Part shown: positions 51,201 through 58,539 of the stretch, piece after piece
How positions within the stretch are numbered: position 1 is the stretch's first letter
Layout: every line of letters starts with the position of its first letter
Source: Hemicordylus capensis
Taxonomy: Eukaryota; Chordata; Lepidosauria; Squamata; Cordylidae
DNA length: 64,000 bases
Direction of reading: 5' to 3'
Assembly (NCBI RefSeq): GCF_027244095.1
Contig: NC_069661.1
Span: forward strand, 177,787,001 to 177,851,000
Notes under the pieces: generated by a model
Told to the model about the DNA's origin: nothing
Databases searched by the model: none
What the model saw: the letters and a program-made list of their open reading frames with translations, nothing else
Translations under genes and position numbers: made by a program

Positions 51201-52401
51201 TGATGTGTCCCTGACCTCTTTTCCTCCAGTTTTCCACCTTCAGCTGCCCGCAGATTTCCTGCTTTGTTCAACTGTGCTGTCCATTCTTTCTTGTTGTTTT
51301 TTATGCCTCAAACTATTTCCAGAACATCTGTATAATACCGGCTCTCTTCATATCCCAGTTCAAAACCTGGCCTTCAGTGAAGTCTCGGTCTTGCCTAATC
51401 AGATCAAAGACTAAGTTGGCAAATTTGCATTTTTAAATTTATATGCCTTGCCTTTTCCTCCCCTGTTTTAAATTTAGACTGTAAGCTTTTGGGAGCAACG
51501 GCTCTTTGTTAAAGTACAATACCATGTATGTTGCCCATCTACATCTTACCTACCACCTTCACTTCAGTTATTCACAAGAGACAATGTATACATTTTAACT
51601 AGGACCCTGTCATTCACTGCAAATGTTACAGAACTAAAGTGTACCTTTCATGGTGAATATGTACAGTTCACAGACTCATCTGTACATGTTTTGAAAAACC
51701 CGCCTCTGTGCAGTTGCATTGTGTCAAAAGGCTAGCAGCAGCCCATTCACATTTAACATGAGTTTATATTTGAAGAAAGCCACTTTCATTTTATTTCACC
51801 TAAGCACAACAGGTAGAAAGGCAAATTGATCGGTTTGCCTATGGTCTAAAAACATTCCTACTTGTTTGTATGTCATTCTTTCCCCCCTGTCAAGATAAAG
51901 TGATGAAGGAAGAGGTTTAATGGCTCATTCAGAAATCTGTATGCCTTTCAGGATGCAAATTATATATGGAATCTAGTGCGATTCTTATATTAATCTTGTA
52001 CCAAATAGGGGAAAAATTGATTACCACATTAAGAAACATGAAACCTTTTTACAAGTTGAAGTCACTCATTTTATGTTTTCCCAGGCTCTGTTAATGTGTC
52101 TTTACTCTTTCTGTTTTTGAAAATAGAAGTCCACACTATGCTGGATGCCCTTTTACCTCCAGATACCTACTTCAGATTTAATCCTCTGATGAATGAAGAT
52201 ATAGCTCTGGATGAAAGTCGCAAAGAAAAACTTAATCAGTTGCAGTCAGATGGCATTCAATATTTAGAACGAAATGAAGAAAAACTGAGGAAATCTGCCA
52301 AAATATTAACACAGGAAAGAACAACTTTGCAGAGATTTAATGACTGGATAAGATTAAAAGCCGATATGTATGAAGGCTTTCCATTTCTTTCCAAATTGTG
52401 A
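15612..52401 (+). CDS. PNPLA8: PNPLA8, calcium-independent phospholipase A2 gamma (9 coding exons)
   Basis: This membrane-bound patatin-like phospholipase hydrolyses fatty acyl groups of glycerophospholipids in mitochondria and peroxisomes. The coding exons are 15612-16691, 18000-18149, 18793-18944, 21787-21881, 27507-27678, 28372-28429, 32371-32565, 49611-49806 and 52127-52401. They sum to 2373 nt, or 790 residues plus stop, close to the 782 of human PNPLA8, and all phases agree across junctions. Residues 456-462 form the glycine-rich oxyanion loop DGGGTRG. The nucleophile motif GVSTG is at 489-493 (S491), and DGG at 635-637 supplies the dyad aspartate. Both align with human S483 and D627 as I recall them, with a constant offset of 8. 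The C-terminus SKL is a type 1 peroxisomal targeting signal. The long, basic, poorly conserved N-terminal part fits an organelle-targeting and regulatory region. The start codon is the first ATG of exon 2 and matches the family N-terminus. Identification is from remembered family sequence. Confidence 0.97.
16692..17999 (+). other. PNPLA8: PNPLA8 intron 2, GC-AG type
   Basis: The donor reads AAG|GCAAGT and the acceptor TTTTCTTAG|ATT. Using the GT four bases downstream would break the frame into exon 3, so the GC donor is the one that keeps phase 0. The intron contains a LINE 3' end (16950-17408) and the inner edge of the right arm of the inverted duplication from about 17765. Confidence 0.8.
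16950..17408 (+). mobile_element. L2/CR1-type LINE 3' end
   Basis: The frame shows the end of ORF2 ([20 protein letters not shown]), followed by a short UTR and the tail GTAGGGCGACATATAAATCT with AAATAAATAAATA. It is in intron 2 of PNPLA8, between exon 2 and the right arm. Confidence 0.8.
18000..18149 (+). CDS. PNPLA8: PNPLA8 coding exon 3 (residues 361-410)
   Basis: The exon is 150 nt, phase 0 at both ends, and encodes the conserved block [20 protein letters not shown] through ESRGVAIK that precedes the patatin domain. The acceptor TTCTTAG and donor GTACGG are clear. An inverted copy lies at 14707-14856 with 4 differences in 150 bases, three of which change residues. Confidence 0.95.
18793..18944 (+). 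CDS. PNPLA8: PNPLA8 coding exon 4 (residues 411-461, oxyanion loop)
   Basis: The exon is 152 nt and ends within the arginine codon of DGGGTR, so it carries the anion-hole glycines at 457-459. Donor AG|GTAGGG. A tryptophan replaces the arginine I recall in mammals before the GIRIL strand ([10 protein letters not shown]). This is the one exon between 3 and 5, and it has no copy in the left arm. Confidence 0.95.
20161..20294. repeat. 134 bp foldback: 64 bp inverted arms, 6 base loop
   Basis: Left arm 20161-20224 and right arm 20231-20294 are reverse complements with two mismatches, around loop AAAAAG. The left arm of the large duplication contains only the right half of this structure, so the left half is a recent local inverted copy. 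It lies in intron 4 of PNPLA8. Confidence 0.9.
20813..20834 (+). repeat. (AT)n microsatellite
   Basis: Eleven AT units in intron 4, in the 0.8 kb part of the right arm that the left arm lacks. Confidence 0.9.
21485..21680. mobile_element. hAT MITE (CAGTGTTCCCTCTAA family), right-arm specific
   Basis: The ends are CACTGTTCCCTCTAGGG and TTAGAGGGACTACTG. The flanks TTCAGACC and TTCAGAAT are a likely diverged 8 bp duplication. The left arm runs straight through the equivalent place near 13,757, so it postdates the duplication. Confidence 0.85.
21787..21881 (+). CDS. PNPLA8: PNPLA8 coding exon 5 (residues 461-493, nucleophile S491)
   Basis: The exon is 95 nt and encodes [10 protein letters not shown] to the nucleophile elbow ICGVST; the final G of the GxSxG motif is split over the next intron. 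Acceptor CACAG, donor GTAAAT. The inverted copy is at 13546-13640. Confidence 0.95.
22438..22631. mobile_element. hAT MITE (CAGTGTTCCCTCTAA family), right-arm specific
   Basis: Starts CAGTGTTCCCTAAGG and ends GAGAGAACATTG, with 8 bp flanks CTTGGGTA (22430-22437) and CTTGTGTA (22632-22639). The left arm has one uninterrupted CTTGTGCA at the same place. Confidence 0.87.
23098..23536 (-). mobile_element. 5'-truncated L1 LINE 3' end
   Basis: On the - strand it encodes a C-terminal ORF2-like stretch ([20 protein letters not shown]) and ends near an AATAAA. It is flanked by a direct repeat containing CCTTTATCAGGTG. The left arm has a single, unbroken CCTTTGTCAGGTG, so this insertion is specific to the right arm. 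No clear poly(A) tail remains. Confidence 0.75.
24265..24592 (+). mobile_element. SINE with 5S-rRNA-like head
   Basis: Same family as 46205-46530: GCTAAGCAGTCTGCCCTGGT and GAGTGGGAGACATGT, then the shared body ending GACTCAGTATAAGACTGCTT. It lies in intron 5 of PNPLA8. Confidence 0.7.
25335..25689. mobile_element. pogo/Tigger-like non-autonomous DNA transposon
   Basis: The ends are CAGGCGGCCCTTATTATCCA and its partner GATAATGGGGGCCACCTG. A TA flanks the left end; the right has TG. The repeated word TTATCCAC occurs inside. No transposase frame is present. Confidence 0.6.
25798..25933. mobile_element. Foldback hAT MITE, 136 bp
   Basis: The two halves are near-perfect reverse complements from CAGGGATTCTCAGC to GCTGAGAATCCCTG around a short loop. 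It is flanked by perfect 8 bp duplications CACTAGCT (25790-25797, 25934-25941). A relative lies at 57,862-57,985. Confidence 0.9.
26096..26474. mobile_element. DNA transposon MITE with GGGATGTGCACGAA ends
   Basis: Ends GAGGGATGTGCATGAA and GGTTCGTGCACATCTCT are inverted repeats. Flanks AAAGAAAC and AAAAGGAA may be an aged duplication of about 8 bp. Related ends recur at 545-683, 10712-11375, 35052-35522, 35680-36155 and 61,130-61,229. Confidence 0.7.
27507..27678 (+). CDS. PNPLA8: PNPLA8 coding exon 6 (residues 493-550)
   Basis: The exon is 172 nt and continues the patatin fold directly after the catalytic serine ([20 protein letters not shown]). Acceptor CCCCCTCAG, donor GTAAGT. The lysine codon at the end is split two plus one with exon 7. 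Confidence 0.95.
28372..28429 (+). CDS. PNPLA8: PNPLA8 coding exon 7 (residues 550-569)
   Basis: This short 58 nt exon encodes [19 protein letters not shown], which matches the family block between the nucleophile region and the following strand. Acceptor TTGTCTAG, donor GTAAGT, ending in phase 0. Confidence 0.93.
29086..29356 (-). mobile_element. Helitron-like MITE
   Basis: The - strand 3' end has an 8 bp stem hairpin (GGCGCAGA / TCTGCGCC) followed by a short spacer and CTAG then T, the Helitron 3' signature. The other end reads TCTCTAAGATGTACC, similar to the element at 44312-45412. No flanking duplication is seen, as expected for Helitrons. Confidence 0.5.
30320..31676 (-). mobile_element. 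Solo-LTR-like repeat (fossil), copy 2
   Basis: It matches the repeat at 5340-6340 and extends further at one side, where the - strand begins TGTTATGAAGATGG. The AATAAACC signal is again near the other end. It sits in intron 7 of PNPLA8. The family is uncertain; no coding parts are visible. Confidence 0.45.
32371..32565 (+). CDS. PNPLA8: PNPLA8 coding exon 8 (residues 570-634)
   Basis: The 195 nt exon, phase 0 at both ends, encodes [11 protein letters not shown] through the highly conserved [11 protein letters not shown] segment and ends at LHQ, directly before the catalytic DGG of exon 9. Acceptor TTTTGTTAG, donor GTTAGT. Confidence 0.95.
32695..33015 (+). mobile_element. L2/CR1-type LINE 3' end, degenerate
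   Basis: GGGCCTTTACGGTGGTTGCA ([12 protein letters not shown]) is the same ORF2 terminus as at 16950. In intron 8, just after exon 8. Confidence 0.65.
33020..35050 (+). other. Intron 8, first unique part
   Basis: About 2 kb of AT-rich intron with no recognised repeat or exon. The same holds for 36,680-38,030, 39,400-42,180 and 46,530-48,230, apart from short simple repeats. Confidence 0.5.
35052..35522. mobile_element. MITE with GGGATGTGCAC-type ends
   Basis: GAGGGGTGTACATGAACC and GGTTCATGCACACCTG are the paired ends. The interior carries CACCTTTAAAAGTAGG and its inverse, as in 26096-26474. Confidence 0.65.
35680..36155. mobile_element. Long foldback element with GGGATGTGCAG-type ends
   Basis: The two halves are diverged reverse complements: the outer pair AACTCGAGCTTGGAACA / CAAGCTCGAAACATTC and an inner stem from CTTGCAATCTCCTTGC pairing with GCAAGGAGATCGCAAG. 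The loop is near 35,878. Confidence 0.65.
36168..36412 (-). mobile_element. SINE with 5S-rRNA-like head, partial
   Basis: On the - strand TTAAGCAGGGTCTGCCCTGG and GAATGGAAGACC match the 5S-like head, followed by CCCTCCCTGGCATTTCC. The 3' end is lost. It lies in intron 8. Confidence 0.65.
36468..36678 (+). mobile_element. tRNA-derived SINE, Sauria-like, 5' truncated
   Basis: Starts at TTAGAGTGCTGGACTAGGAC and keeps the B box, CTCTCAGCGTAACCTACTTC and a TAAATAATAA tail. In intron 8. Confidence 0.85.
38771..38811. repeat. Short hairpin CCCACAATGCAC / GTGCATTGTGGG
   Basis: A 12 bp perfect stem encloses about 14 bases containing TTCGCGCA. The TGCATTGTGGGATTC word also occurs at about 5,324, which suggests a shared repeat. 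Confidence 0.5.
39294..39400 (-). mobile_element. LINE tail with expanded (TTTTA)n
   Basis: About twelve TTTTA units (39294-39357) abut CACCGCCCTTCCAAAATGGC, the reverse of the L2/CR1 3' end. The microsatellite therefore grew from the LINE tail. Confidence 0.7.
42312..43916 (-). mobile_element. Complete Tc1 transposon with 198 bp terminal repeats
   Basis: The inverted repeats 42312-42509 and the matching right end begin CAGGTGAAACTCGAAAAATT and differ at about 5 places in 198 (about 2.5%). TA dinucleotides flank both ends (42310-42311, 43917-43918). A full-length transposase frame lies between the repeats on the - strand. Everything expected of an autonomous Tc1 is visible, so it is among the youngest insertions in the window. 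Confidence 0.95.
42584..43624 (-). CDS. Tc1 transposase, uninterrupted (DD34E)
   Basis: The open frame is 346 residues. Tc1 proteins usually begin at the MGKT methionine, here residue 13, giving about 334 residues. It cuts and pastes its own element at TA sites. An N-terminal helix-turn-helix (about residues 18-58, [18 protein letters not shown]) binds the terminal repeats, followed by a basic CGRKRC motif at 65-70 resembling the GRPR hook and a second helix-turn-helix to about 125. The catalytic triad is D160 (FSDES), D250 (QQD) and E285 (NPIEN) with 34 residues between the last two, the Tc1 spacing. Alanine follows where many Tc1 proteins have lysine in DPKH (here LAPAHTAK). It lies within intron 8 of PNPLA8, antisense to it. 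Activity cannot be judged from sequence. Confidence 0.95.
   Translation of the reverse strand: MVSQSGSLGITIMGKTADLTVVQKTITDTLHKEGKPQKVIAKEVGCSQSAVSKHINRTLCGREKCGRKRCTSSRDDRSLERIVRKRPFKSVGDFHKEWTEAGVSASRATTYRRILDMGFKCRIPLVKPLLNNKQRQKRLTWAQEKKNWSVAQWSKVLFSDESNFCISLGNQGPRVWMKNGEAHNARCLKSSVKFPQSVLIWGAMSSAGVGPLCFIKSRVNAAVYQEILEHFMLSSADELYGDADFIFQQDLAPAHTAKSTKTWFNDHGITVLDWPANSPDLNPIENLWGIAKRRMRDMRPNNAEELKAAIEASWSSITPQQCHRLIASMPRRIEAVIAAKGAQTKY
43999..44056 (-). mobile_element. Fragment of the 5S-headed SINE (5' end only)
   Basis: About 58 bases matching the first part of the 5S-headed SINE (GGTTTTGTGGTAGCAAGCAT on the - strand) sit inside the large hAT. A SINE 5' end without its 3' end is unusual for a retroposed copy and may mean the hAT captured it. 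Confidence 0.45.
44312..45412 (-). mobile_element. Helitron-like non-autonomous segment with internal tandem repeats
   Basis: On the - strand it ends in a GC-rich hairpin (GTGCAGAGCATCTGTGCAC region) and starts near TCTCTAAGGCCTACC, both shared with the shorter copy at 29086-29356. Inside are two diverged 90 bp repeats (44,617-44,699 and 44,755-44,843) and three copies of a roughly 58 bp unit containing CCCTATCTGCATATGGA (45,185-45,330). Helitron assignment rests on hairpin plus CTAG end in the sister copy. Confidence 0.45.
45079..45102 (+). repeat. (GT)n microsatellite
   Basis: About eleven GT units within the Helitron-like segment. Confidence 0.9.
46205..46530 (+). mobile_element. SINE with 5S-rRNA-like head
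   Basis: The stretch AGCTAAGTAGGGTCTGCCCT followed by GAATGGGAGACTTG closely resembles the internal promoter region of 5S rRNA (AGCTAAGCAGGGTC, GGATGGGAGACC). The body and tail (GAGCTAGATAGACCA to TTCCTATGTTCCTA) are the same as those of the tRNA-Ala-like SINE at 1850-2235. It abuts the right end of the large hAT. Confidence 0.72.
48231..48296 (+). repeat. (GT)n microsatellite
   Basis: About 66 bases of GT repeat with one break near its start, in intron 8. Confidence 0.95.
48940..49205 (+). mobile_element. tRNA-derived SINE with TTTACCTTT end
   Basis: Contains CACCTATATCGGGCAGCAGC, GAGGTGGCAATAGTAAACCC and ends CTCGATGGCACACTTTACCT. Related minus-strand pieces occur at 1-60 and 58,205-58,300. 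In intron 8, about 400 bp before exon 9. Confidence 0.75.
49611..49806 (+). CDS. PNPLA8: PNPLA8 coding exon 9 (residues 635-700, catalytic D635)
   Basis: The exon opens with GAT GGG GGA, giving [10 protein letters not shown]635 is the dyad aspartate of patatin-like lipases. It continues through SLGTGRYES. Acceptor TAATTTGCAG, donor G|GTTTGT. It lies 17 kb from exon 8. Confidence 0.95.
49807..52126 (+). other. PNPLA8 intron 9
   Basis: It contains the 58 bp palindrome and a pyrimidine-rich stretch at 51,100-51,540 that may be a decayed retroposon; no clear family was recognised. The acceptor before exon 10 is GAAAATAG, with a TTTCTGTTTTTG tract before it. Confidence 0.6.
50610..50667. repeat. 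58 bp near-perfect palindrome without a loop
   Basis: Arms of 29 bp, CTTGTTTGATTTATCCAGTA and onward, with a single mismatch and no spacer (centre CTATAG). It lies in intron 9 of PNPLA8. Confidence 0.9.
52127..52401 (+). CDS. PNPLA8: PNPLA8 coding exon 10 (residues 700-790, C-terminus SKL)
   Basis: The last exon encodes [20 protein letters not shown], then a helical, charge-rich tail, and ends FPFLSKL then TGA. The terminal SKL is a consensus peroxisomal import signal recognised by PEX5. Acceptor GAAAATAG. Confidence 0.96.
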
Positions 52402-53520
52402 ATATGTAAGCATGAGAAGTCATAGGTATGAAGCTTGTTTCAGAAATGTATTCTGTACTAAAAGGGACCAGCACTTGTTAATCACTATGTAATTACTTAT
52501 AAATAGTTATTCAAAGTCACGGAATGAGCTGGAGAAAAAGCACTTTGGTTAGGGATGGCACGCTACAAGCTTCTTTGGCTTGGATCCAAAGATGATTGTG
52601 CAAACGGAAGGGAGAAGGTTACTAGCCCTTCCCTCGCTGCCTCTGCAGTCTTCATTCCTGAAATTTCCCCTATTCTCTGGAGTCGGTTTCGGGGGTTGCT
52701 CATCGGGGTATTGGTAATACATACCACATTGCATGAATGGAAGTACATTCCACCCATGCTGTGGAATATCGGGATTCATGTCTACCCTTACAATTTCTTA
52801 AAGTAAGTTTTTGAGTTACTGGTTCTGATCTTTCAGAATCTACTATAGTACTAATTAAAGTAAAATGCTGGTATCATTTGGCTTTTAATCTGATGTTTGT
52901 TATCTATCTGAATGTGTGACAATTATGAAAGACAAACTTGTTATCTTTTAGACACAGATGCCAAAATCATGTTGTTCACAAAACTATAATGTGCTTATGT
53001 TACTGAATGTTTCTGAAGTTGGAAAAAGAACCAAACAAACTGGACAGGTTGCTCTACAAAGCCAACACAGCTAAAATCAGTTTGGTTCCATTAAAATCAG
53101 TGGAACCAAATGGTCTTACATCTCTATCAGTCTAAATGGGTTTCAAATTAGATTGCAGTGTATTATAAACGAGCAGTATGCTGTAGGTTTTTAACACTGC
53201 TATTGAATGTGATACCTTTTGTTTAATGACAATGTAAATTGTCTTTTGTGCATGCAAACACATTTTTATATTTTCAAATAATGTAACATACTTTGTATAA
53301 TGTGCATTGAGTTTGCATATGTCATCCAGTTCACTTTATCCAATTCAGTATTTGAATAGTGCAACTAAATCTGCAGTTGTTAATACCAACTTTTTAAAGA
53401 ACTTTTCATAAGTTCCACTTCAGAATAATTAATTCCCTGTTTGAAAATATAATCCTAAAACCTGCTGTAAACTCATGTGTCTTGTAAGGAAGAAAATAAA
53501 TTAATTTATCCTCATAGTAT
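52402..53520 (+). other. PNPLA8: PNPLA8 3' UTR, inferred
   Basis: AT-rich sequence follows the stop. The best poly(A) signal is AATAAA at 53495-53500, with a T/GT-rich stretch after it (around 53575-53600), giving a UTR of about 1.1 kb. An ATTAAA near 52855 could give a shorter form. A more GC-rich block at 52,555-52,790 stands out within the UTR and may be an old insertion. Confidence 0.55.
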
Positions 53521-54419
53521 GACTTTCTATAGTGATGTATGTATTTTTAAGCCAAGTCTAGTAATTAAAACAGACTTTCTGTTTGGCCTTTTGTTCCATA
53601 TATGAATTGCTCAGAAGATTAATTCCAGTTTGTGTTGCTTCATCATATGTTATGATTGGTGGAGTCCAGTATAACTTGGGTACTAATAAGGCAAAAATAC
53701 TGATTGTAACCAAAGACATTTAGTCCTAAGTCTCATTGAAATTAATGATTTTAAGTAGGTTGACATTCATATGGGACTTTGACCATTCTGAATATTCAGT
53801 AGTAAAGAAATCAGTTAAATGAAGAAATAAGGCATTGATTTATTTCCTTATATGAGAGATGACCACTTTCTCCTCACCCTGAGGGTAAGGACTTGTCTAT
53901 TCTGCATTTCCTGCACTTGGCTTCTAAACTGTCTTTAACTTCATGTTACAGCTCTGTGCTTTGTTGTCCGTTTTGCACTATGTCGTCTGTGTTTAAAGTA
54001 CTAATGCATGCTATAAGCTTAATATTCTTCCATCTGATAACATATCGCGGTGTGAAAATGTTATATGTTGTTGGTTCAGACTTTTCACTTTTCTGTTTTG
54101 CTTTTACAATAGATTTTTGTCATGCCTCTCTTCATTGTCGTACCATGACTCGATCAGGAAATCCTTTTCATAGGGACCCATTTTTAATGATTTATTAAAT
54201 GTATATCCCTCTCTTCTATTGGTGGCAAGCAGGGGGGAAGTGGCAAATAGAAAAAATAGTGAAATACAAATACATACTTTAAAAAACAACTGCCACATAC
54301 AAAAAACCAAAACCTGACTTCAGAGCTTGTAGCAGCATAAATCCACAAATCAAGCACTAAAGGTTTACCTGAAAAAATCTGATGGAAGATGGCTAATAAT
54401 GGGGCCAGGAGACAATTCT
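53521..54419. other. Intergenic sequence downstream of PNPLA8
   Basis: AT-rich sequence with no gene or repeat that I can support. Confidence 0.5.
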
Positions 54420-54680
54420 TCAATTTATTTTATTTATTTTAACACATTTTTATACCACCTATAACCAAGTCTCAGGATGGTTCACAACTGGTTAAAATAT
54501 CCATTAAATTTAAAATCAACTGTTAAAAACAATCAGCTAAAAGACTGAATAGGTCTGTTTTCAGTGTTCTTTCTGAAGGCATCTGAGATGGTGCAGCTCT
54601 TACTTCAATGGGAGTTTGTTCCATAGCCTCAGGGCAACTACAGAAAAAGCTCATTGCCAGCAGACAGACCAGTGGCATTT
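54420..54680 (-). mobile_element. CR1/L2-type LINE 3' end
   Basis: An AAATAAAATAAATTG tail on the - strand and TTCCATAGCCTCAGGG in the body. The DIRS fossil follows directly. Confidence 0.5.
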
Positions 54681-54689
54681 GTAAACCAA

Positions 54690-57330
54690 CTTCTTCGATG
54701 TGGTCTCTGCCTTTTACACCAATGGACTATGCGCCTTCACAGAGACCTCGTCGGAACCTAACAAGCTCTATTCTCCTGATTTAGGCAGGAACCCTGTCCC
54801 CAGCCACTCCGCTACTCCACATCCCTTCAGTCTTCGTCATCCATGTTTCAGTATTGCTATTGTTAACCACCCAGAGACGAAAGTTTGGGGCGGTGTACAA
54901 ATTTGATAATTAAATAAATAAAATAGACATCATGGAATCTTTGGCTCTACAACGAATAGGACTGTGGCTTCCTTAAATCCTCTTGTTTTTTCTCCTGTTT
55001 TCCCCTGTTTTAAAGCCTGTTGTTTTCTTTACTTTGTGCAGTAGCTTTTTTTCTTGACGATTTTATTCCTCCTCTCCTCCCCCCTGCCCCACTGTTTTCT
55101 CCCTGTTCATTTGGCTCCAGTCCTGGCCAGGATGGGGCTTTGTGGCCAGCTAGCTGAAAATGCTGGGCACAAAAAAACTTTTTAAAATGTGTTCATTGTG
55201 GATCTAGGATTCCTTCCCCCAATACTCATACCAAGTGTCTGCTTTGTCTGAGGGAATCCCACATAGTCGAGACCTGCATTCATTGCCAAAGGTTCATGAA
55301 GCAGGCTCGAAAGAAAAGGGCTTCTCGCTTGCACGCTGCCCTGTGGGAATTTGCCCTCCGGTGATCAGAGGCCTTATCGTTGAAGCAGTCATTTAAAATG
55401 GCTTCTTTGATACCATCAGAGTGTTTGGACTCCGCTCCACTGGCGCTAGTACACCTGGCTTAGGTACCAATACCATCGGCATCTGCTCTGGACCCGCCTG
55501 TGGTTCCGGCCCCTTCTGTGCCATCAGACGAGTTGCCTAGGCCTAATATACCTTTGGTAGCAACTCCCTCTTCCATCCCTTTGGTACCACCGAAGAAGAA
55601 GCTGGCGTAAGTCCCTCCTATACCAGCAGGACAGCATCTGCCTCCTAATCCCAAGAAGAAACCCCTGTCAGCTTCTCCTTCGGAGGCGCCCTTGGTCAAG
55701 AAGTCAAAATAGGTCTCCGCTGCACAGGGCTTGACAGTTGTTGATCAGGTGTCAGAGAATATGCCGGCTGCGGTACTGATTCCTTTGGTACCAAAGTCTA
55801 CCAGCCCTTATCCTCACACTAGTTCCCTGGTGGCTAGGAAGTCACTGAACCAGTTGCCTGACTGCACTTTTCCCAGTGGTGGACAGGAAAGCTTGATAGC
55901 AGCCAGCAAAACGGGCTGTGCTTTGTTGGACTATGGGCCTTATTCACCTGACAGAGATAATGCAAATTTGACGTGGCTGCCTAGACATCATTTGTCTCCC
56001 GTGCGCCGTGTGGAACAGTCCCTCTGTGGGGATCGAAGGGCGCATTGGGACTCAGAGGACCGCTCCTCTGAATGTAGATATGGGAGAGACTGGGATCGAT
56101 GTGGTCAATCCTACTCTGGTCAATACTGTGACTCTGTGCAGGGTTCCATGCACCACGTAGAGAAAGAACCACCCTCCTGTGGAGATTGGCGCCGAGAAGA
56201 TGGCGTGTATAGCAAGTTTCCTTCTGATTGCTACTCTGGTTATCTGACTGTGGGAGGTCGTGGTATGGATTTAGTACCAAGAGGAATTTGTGTGATGATG
56301 AAGACTAGACAAGATTTACATAGGGTCCCTTCACATTCGGAAGGAATGCTTCATTCTCGTTCTCCTTGATGGGATCTATGCAACTGCGCTAGTGGACAAA
56401 TTTCACTATTGGGAGTTCCAGCTCAGTCTCCGGTGACGCAGCCTTCATCAATACCGACTACGACAGCAGATGGGTCGGTGCCATCCCCCTTGGATAAGCC
56501 CTCAGAGGTTCCAGCCATCCCTCTGGACTTGGTCCCAAATCTGGGTGCACCTCCGGAGACAGATAGTGAAGGGGGTGACCCTGACTCCAGATTCGGACCT
56601 ATCCTTCACCGTTCAAAGGTCTGCAGAGTGGAGAAAAACAACTCCTCTGTTTGTTCTGTATGAGGGACCTCGCAAGGGTTTGCAAGTTTCTTTGCAGCCG
56701 CTATCTAGGTGGATTGTTTCAACTATTGAACTTTGCTATAGCTTGGCAAATAAACAATTGCCTGGGACCATTAAGGCACACTCAGGTCCATTGTGGCCTT
56801 TCATCATGCAGTTGCATTGGACGCTATTTGTCAGGCGGCTACTTGGGCTTTACCCCATTCCTTTATTCGTCATTATGCCATTGATGCAAGAGCCAGAATG
56901 ATAAGTTTGGCAGGACTGTCCTGCAGTCTGTCTTTTTTTTTTGGTTGATGTCCTTTGTTTCTTTGAAATAAATACTTCTTGCAGAGTGCATCCATGTTTC
57001 TGTTTAATATCCCTCCACCTTGGGTGCTAGCTTGTTATGTGCCCATTGGTGTAAAAGAGACCACGTCGAAGAACTACAGGTTGCTTACCTGTAACTTTGG
57101 TTTTTCTAGTGGTCATCTGTCCTTTTAACACACTCTCCCATCCTCTCCGCTGGATCTATTAAAGGTGGACTCCATGACTGAGGGGATGTGGAGTGGCACA
57201 GCTGCATATGGGGGCTGGGTTCCCACCTAAATCAAGAGAATAGATCTTGTTAGATTCCGACGAGGTCTCTGCACAGGCGCATAGTTCATTGGTGTAAAAG
57301 GACAGATGACCACTAGAAGAACCAAAGTTA
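54690..57330 (+). mobile_element. DIRS-type tyrosine-recombinase retroelement, fossil
   Basis: Inverted terminal repeats (about 54,700-54,835 against 57,165-57,320, sharing TTACACCAATG and GAGACCTCGTCGGAA) enclose it, as expected for DIRS. A Gag-like Cys/His region lies near 55,200-55,330 and a tyrosine-recombinase C-terminal region near 56,650-56,900 (QAATWALPHSFIRHY). The reverse transcriptase part is absent, so the copy is internally deleted and broken. The copy looks moderately old. Confidence 0.7.
54850..54935 (+). mobile_element. LINE 3' tail within the DIRS region
   Basis: TTAACCACCCAGAGACGAAA then GGCGGTGTACAAATTTGATA and AATAAATAAA, the common squamate LINE tail. Confidence 0.55.
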
Positions 57331-57689
57331 CTGTAGTTTCTCTGACCATACATGTTGGGGTTCATGGTGATGAAAACATTATCTTAGAAACCCTGGGCTG
57401 AAGCTGTTAAGATATTTATTTAAGGTCCCTGTGTTCCAGAAAAGGATGCAGTTGGGGTATCAACCAAAGTTGATAAACAGCACCTCAGGTTGAGGTGAGT
57501 ATCGGAGGTTTGGACCCAGAAATACTGTACACCTGTTTTTTCTGGAAGTGTGTAACTCTTTCCAGAACAGGCAGATCTATTCCTGCTCCTGGATTATGGC
57601 CTCCTACAAGGAACATCTTATCTGGTTTCAGCTTCAGTTCTTTAACCCTCATCCAGCCATTCCTGCCTGAAAACAGGCATTTTATGTCA

Positions 57690-57858
57690 TTTTATGTTAC
57701 ATCATATCCTGATGAAGCTGACATGAGATAGATTTTAGTGTTGTCAGCGTACTGATAGTACCCTGCACCAAATCTCTTGATGATCTCTCTGAGCGGTTTC
57801 ATGTAAATGTTAAAAAGCATTGGAAACAAAATGGAGTCACGTGGGACTCCCTCTAACA
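57690..57858 (-). mobile_element. L2-type LINE reverse transcriptase fragment
   Basis: In reverse it reads as the region around FNIYMKPLREIIKRFGAGY and the YADN box, the same part as the + strand fragment at 58900-59200. Confidence 0.55.
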
Positions 57859-57861
57859 TAG

Positions 57862-57985
57862 GGCTGCTCAAATTCGGCCCTCCTGCAGATGTTGGCCTAC
57901 AACTCTCATAATCCCTGGCTATTGGCCACTGTGGTTGGGGATTATGGGAGTTGTTAAAAGGCTGGGGGGCCTAAGCAGCCCTGAC
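57862..57985. mobile_element. Foldback MITE related to 25798-25933
   Basis: AGGGCTGCTCAAATTCGGCC pairs with GGCCTAAGCAGCCCT, with the family core CTCATAATCCC between. It interrupts a LINE fragment. Confidence 0.65.
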
Positions 57986-58204
57986 CTAAAAGCTCTCATT
58001 TTGAAAAGCAACAGTCTCCATGTGACAGCATCTGGAATGTGCTGGACTGGTATGATTAGAACTACTGTGAAACAGAGCCTCCCACTATCTAGGATACTAT
58101 GGCTGATGGTATTGAAAGCTCCTGAAAATGTGCTATCAGTCACATTTCCTCTGTCATTTGCTAATTGGAGGTCATCTAATAGCCCAACCAGGCAGTTTTA
58201 ACCA

Positions 58205-58395
58205 CATAAGGAAAAGTTGTGCCTTTGAGTCAGTGTCGACTCCTGGCAACCTCAAAACCATGTGGTTTTTGTGGTAGAATAGCCCATCCAAAAACTGGTT
58301 TCAAGTGAATCTAGATAATCTTTCATCCAAGACTGCCTGGAGTGGAGAGGCATCACCTTCAAACTCCTAGCCCAACCATGGGAGTTAGAGATGGG
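58205..58395 (-). mobile_element. Degenerate SINE of the TTTACCTTT type
   Basis: GTCAGTGTCGACTCCTGGCA, ATGTGGTTTTTGTGGTAGAA correspond in reverse to the body of 48940-49205. The rest is diverged. Confidence 0.5.
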
Positions 58396-58539
58396 CCTCT
58401 ACTCGCCTAACAGGCTCAATGTGCGGTTCTTTAAAAGAGGTCTAATAATTGCCTCCTTGGGACAAGGAGACACCCTGCCCTCCATCAGAAGCATTTATAT
58501 CATCTACCATACCCTCTCCAACAACTTCCCTAGCATATT

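Noticed and set aside
55731-56369. A 212-residue open frame as a host gene
   Set aside because: It lies inside the DIRS fossil between its inverted terminal repeats.
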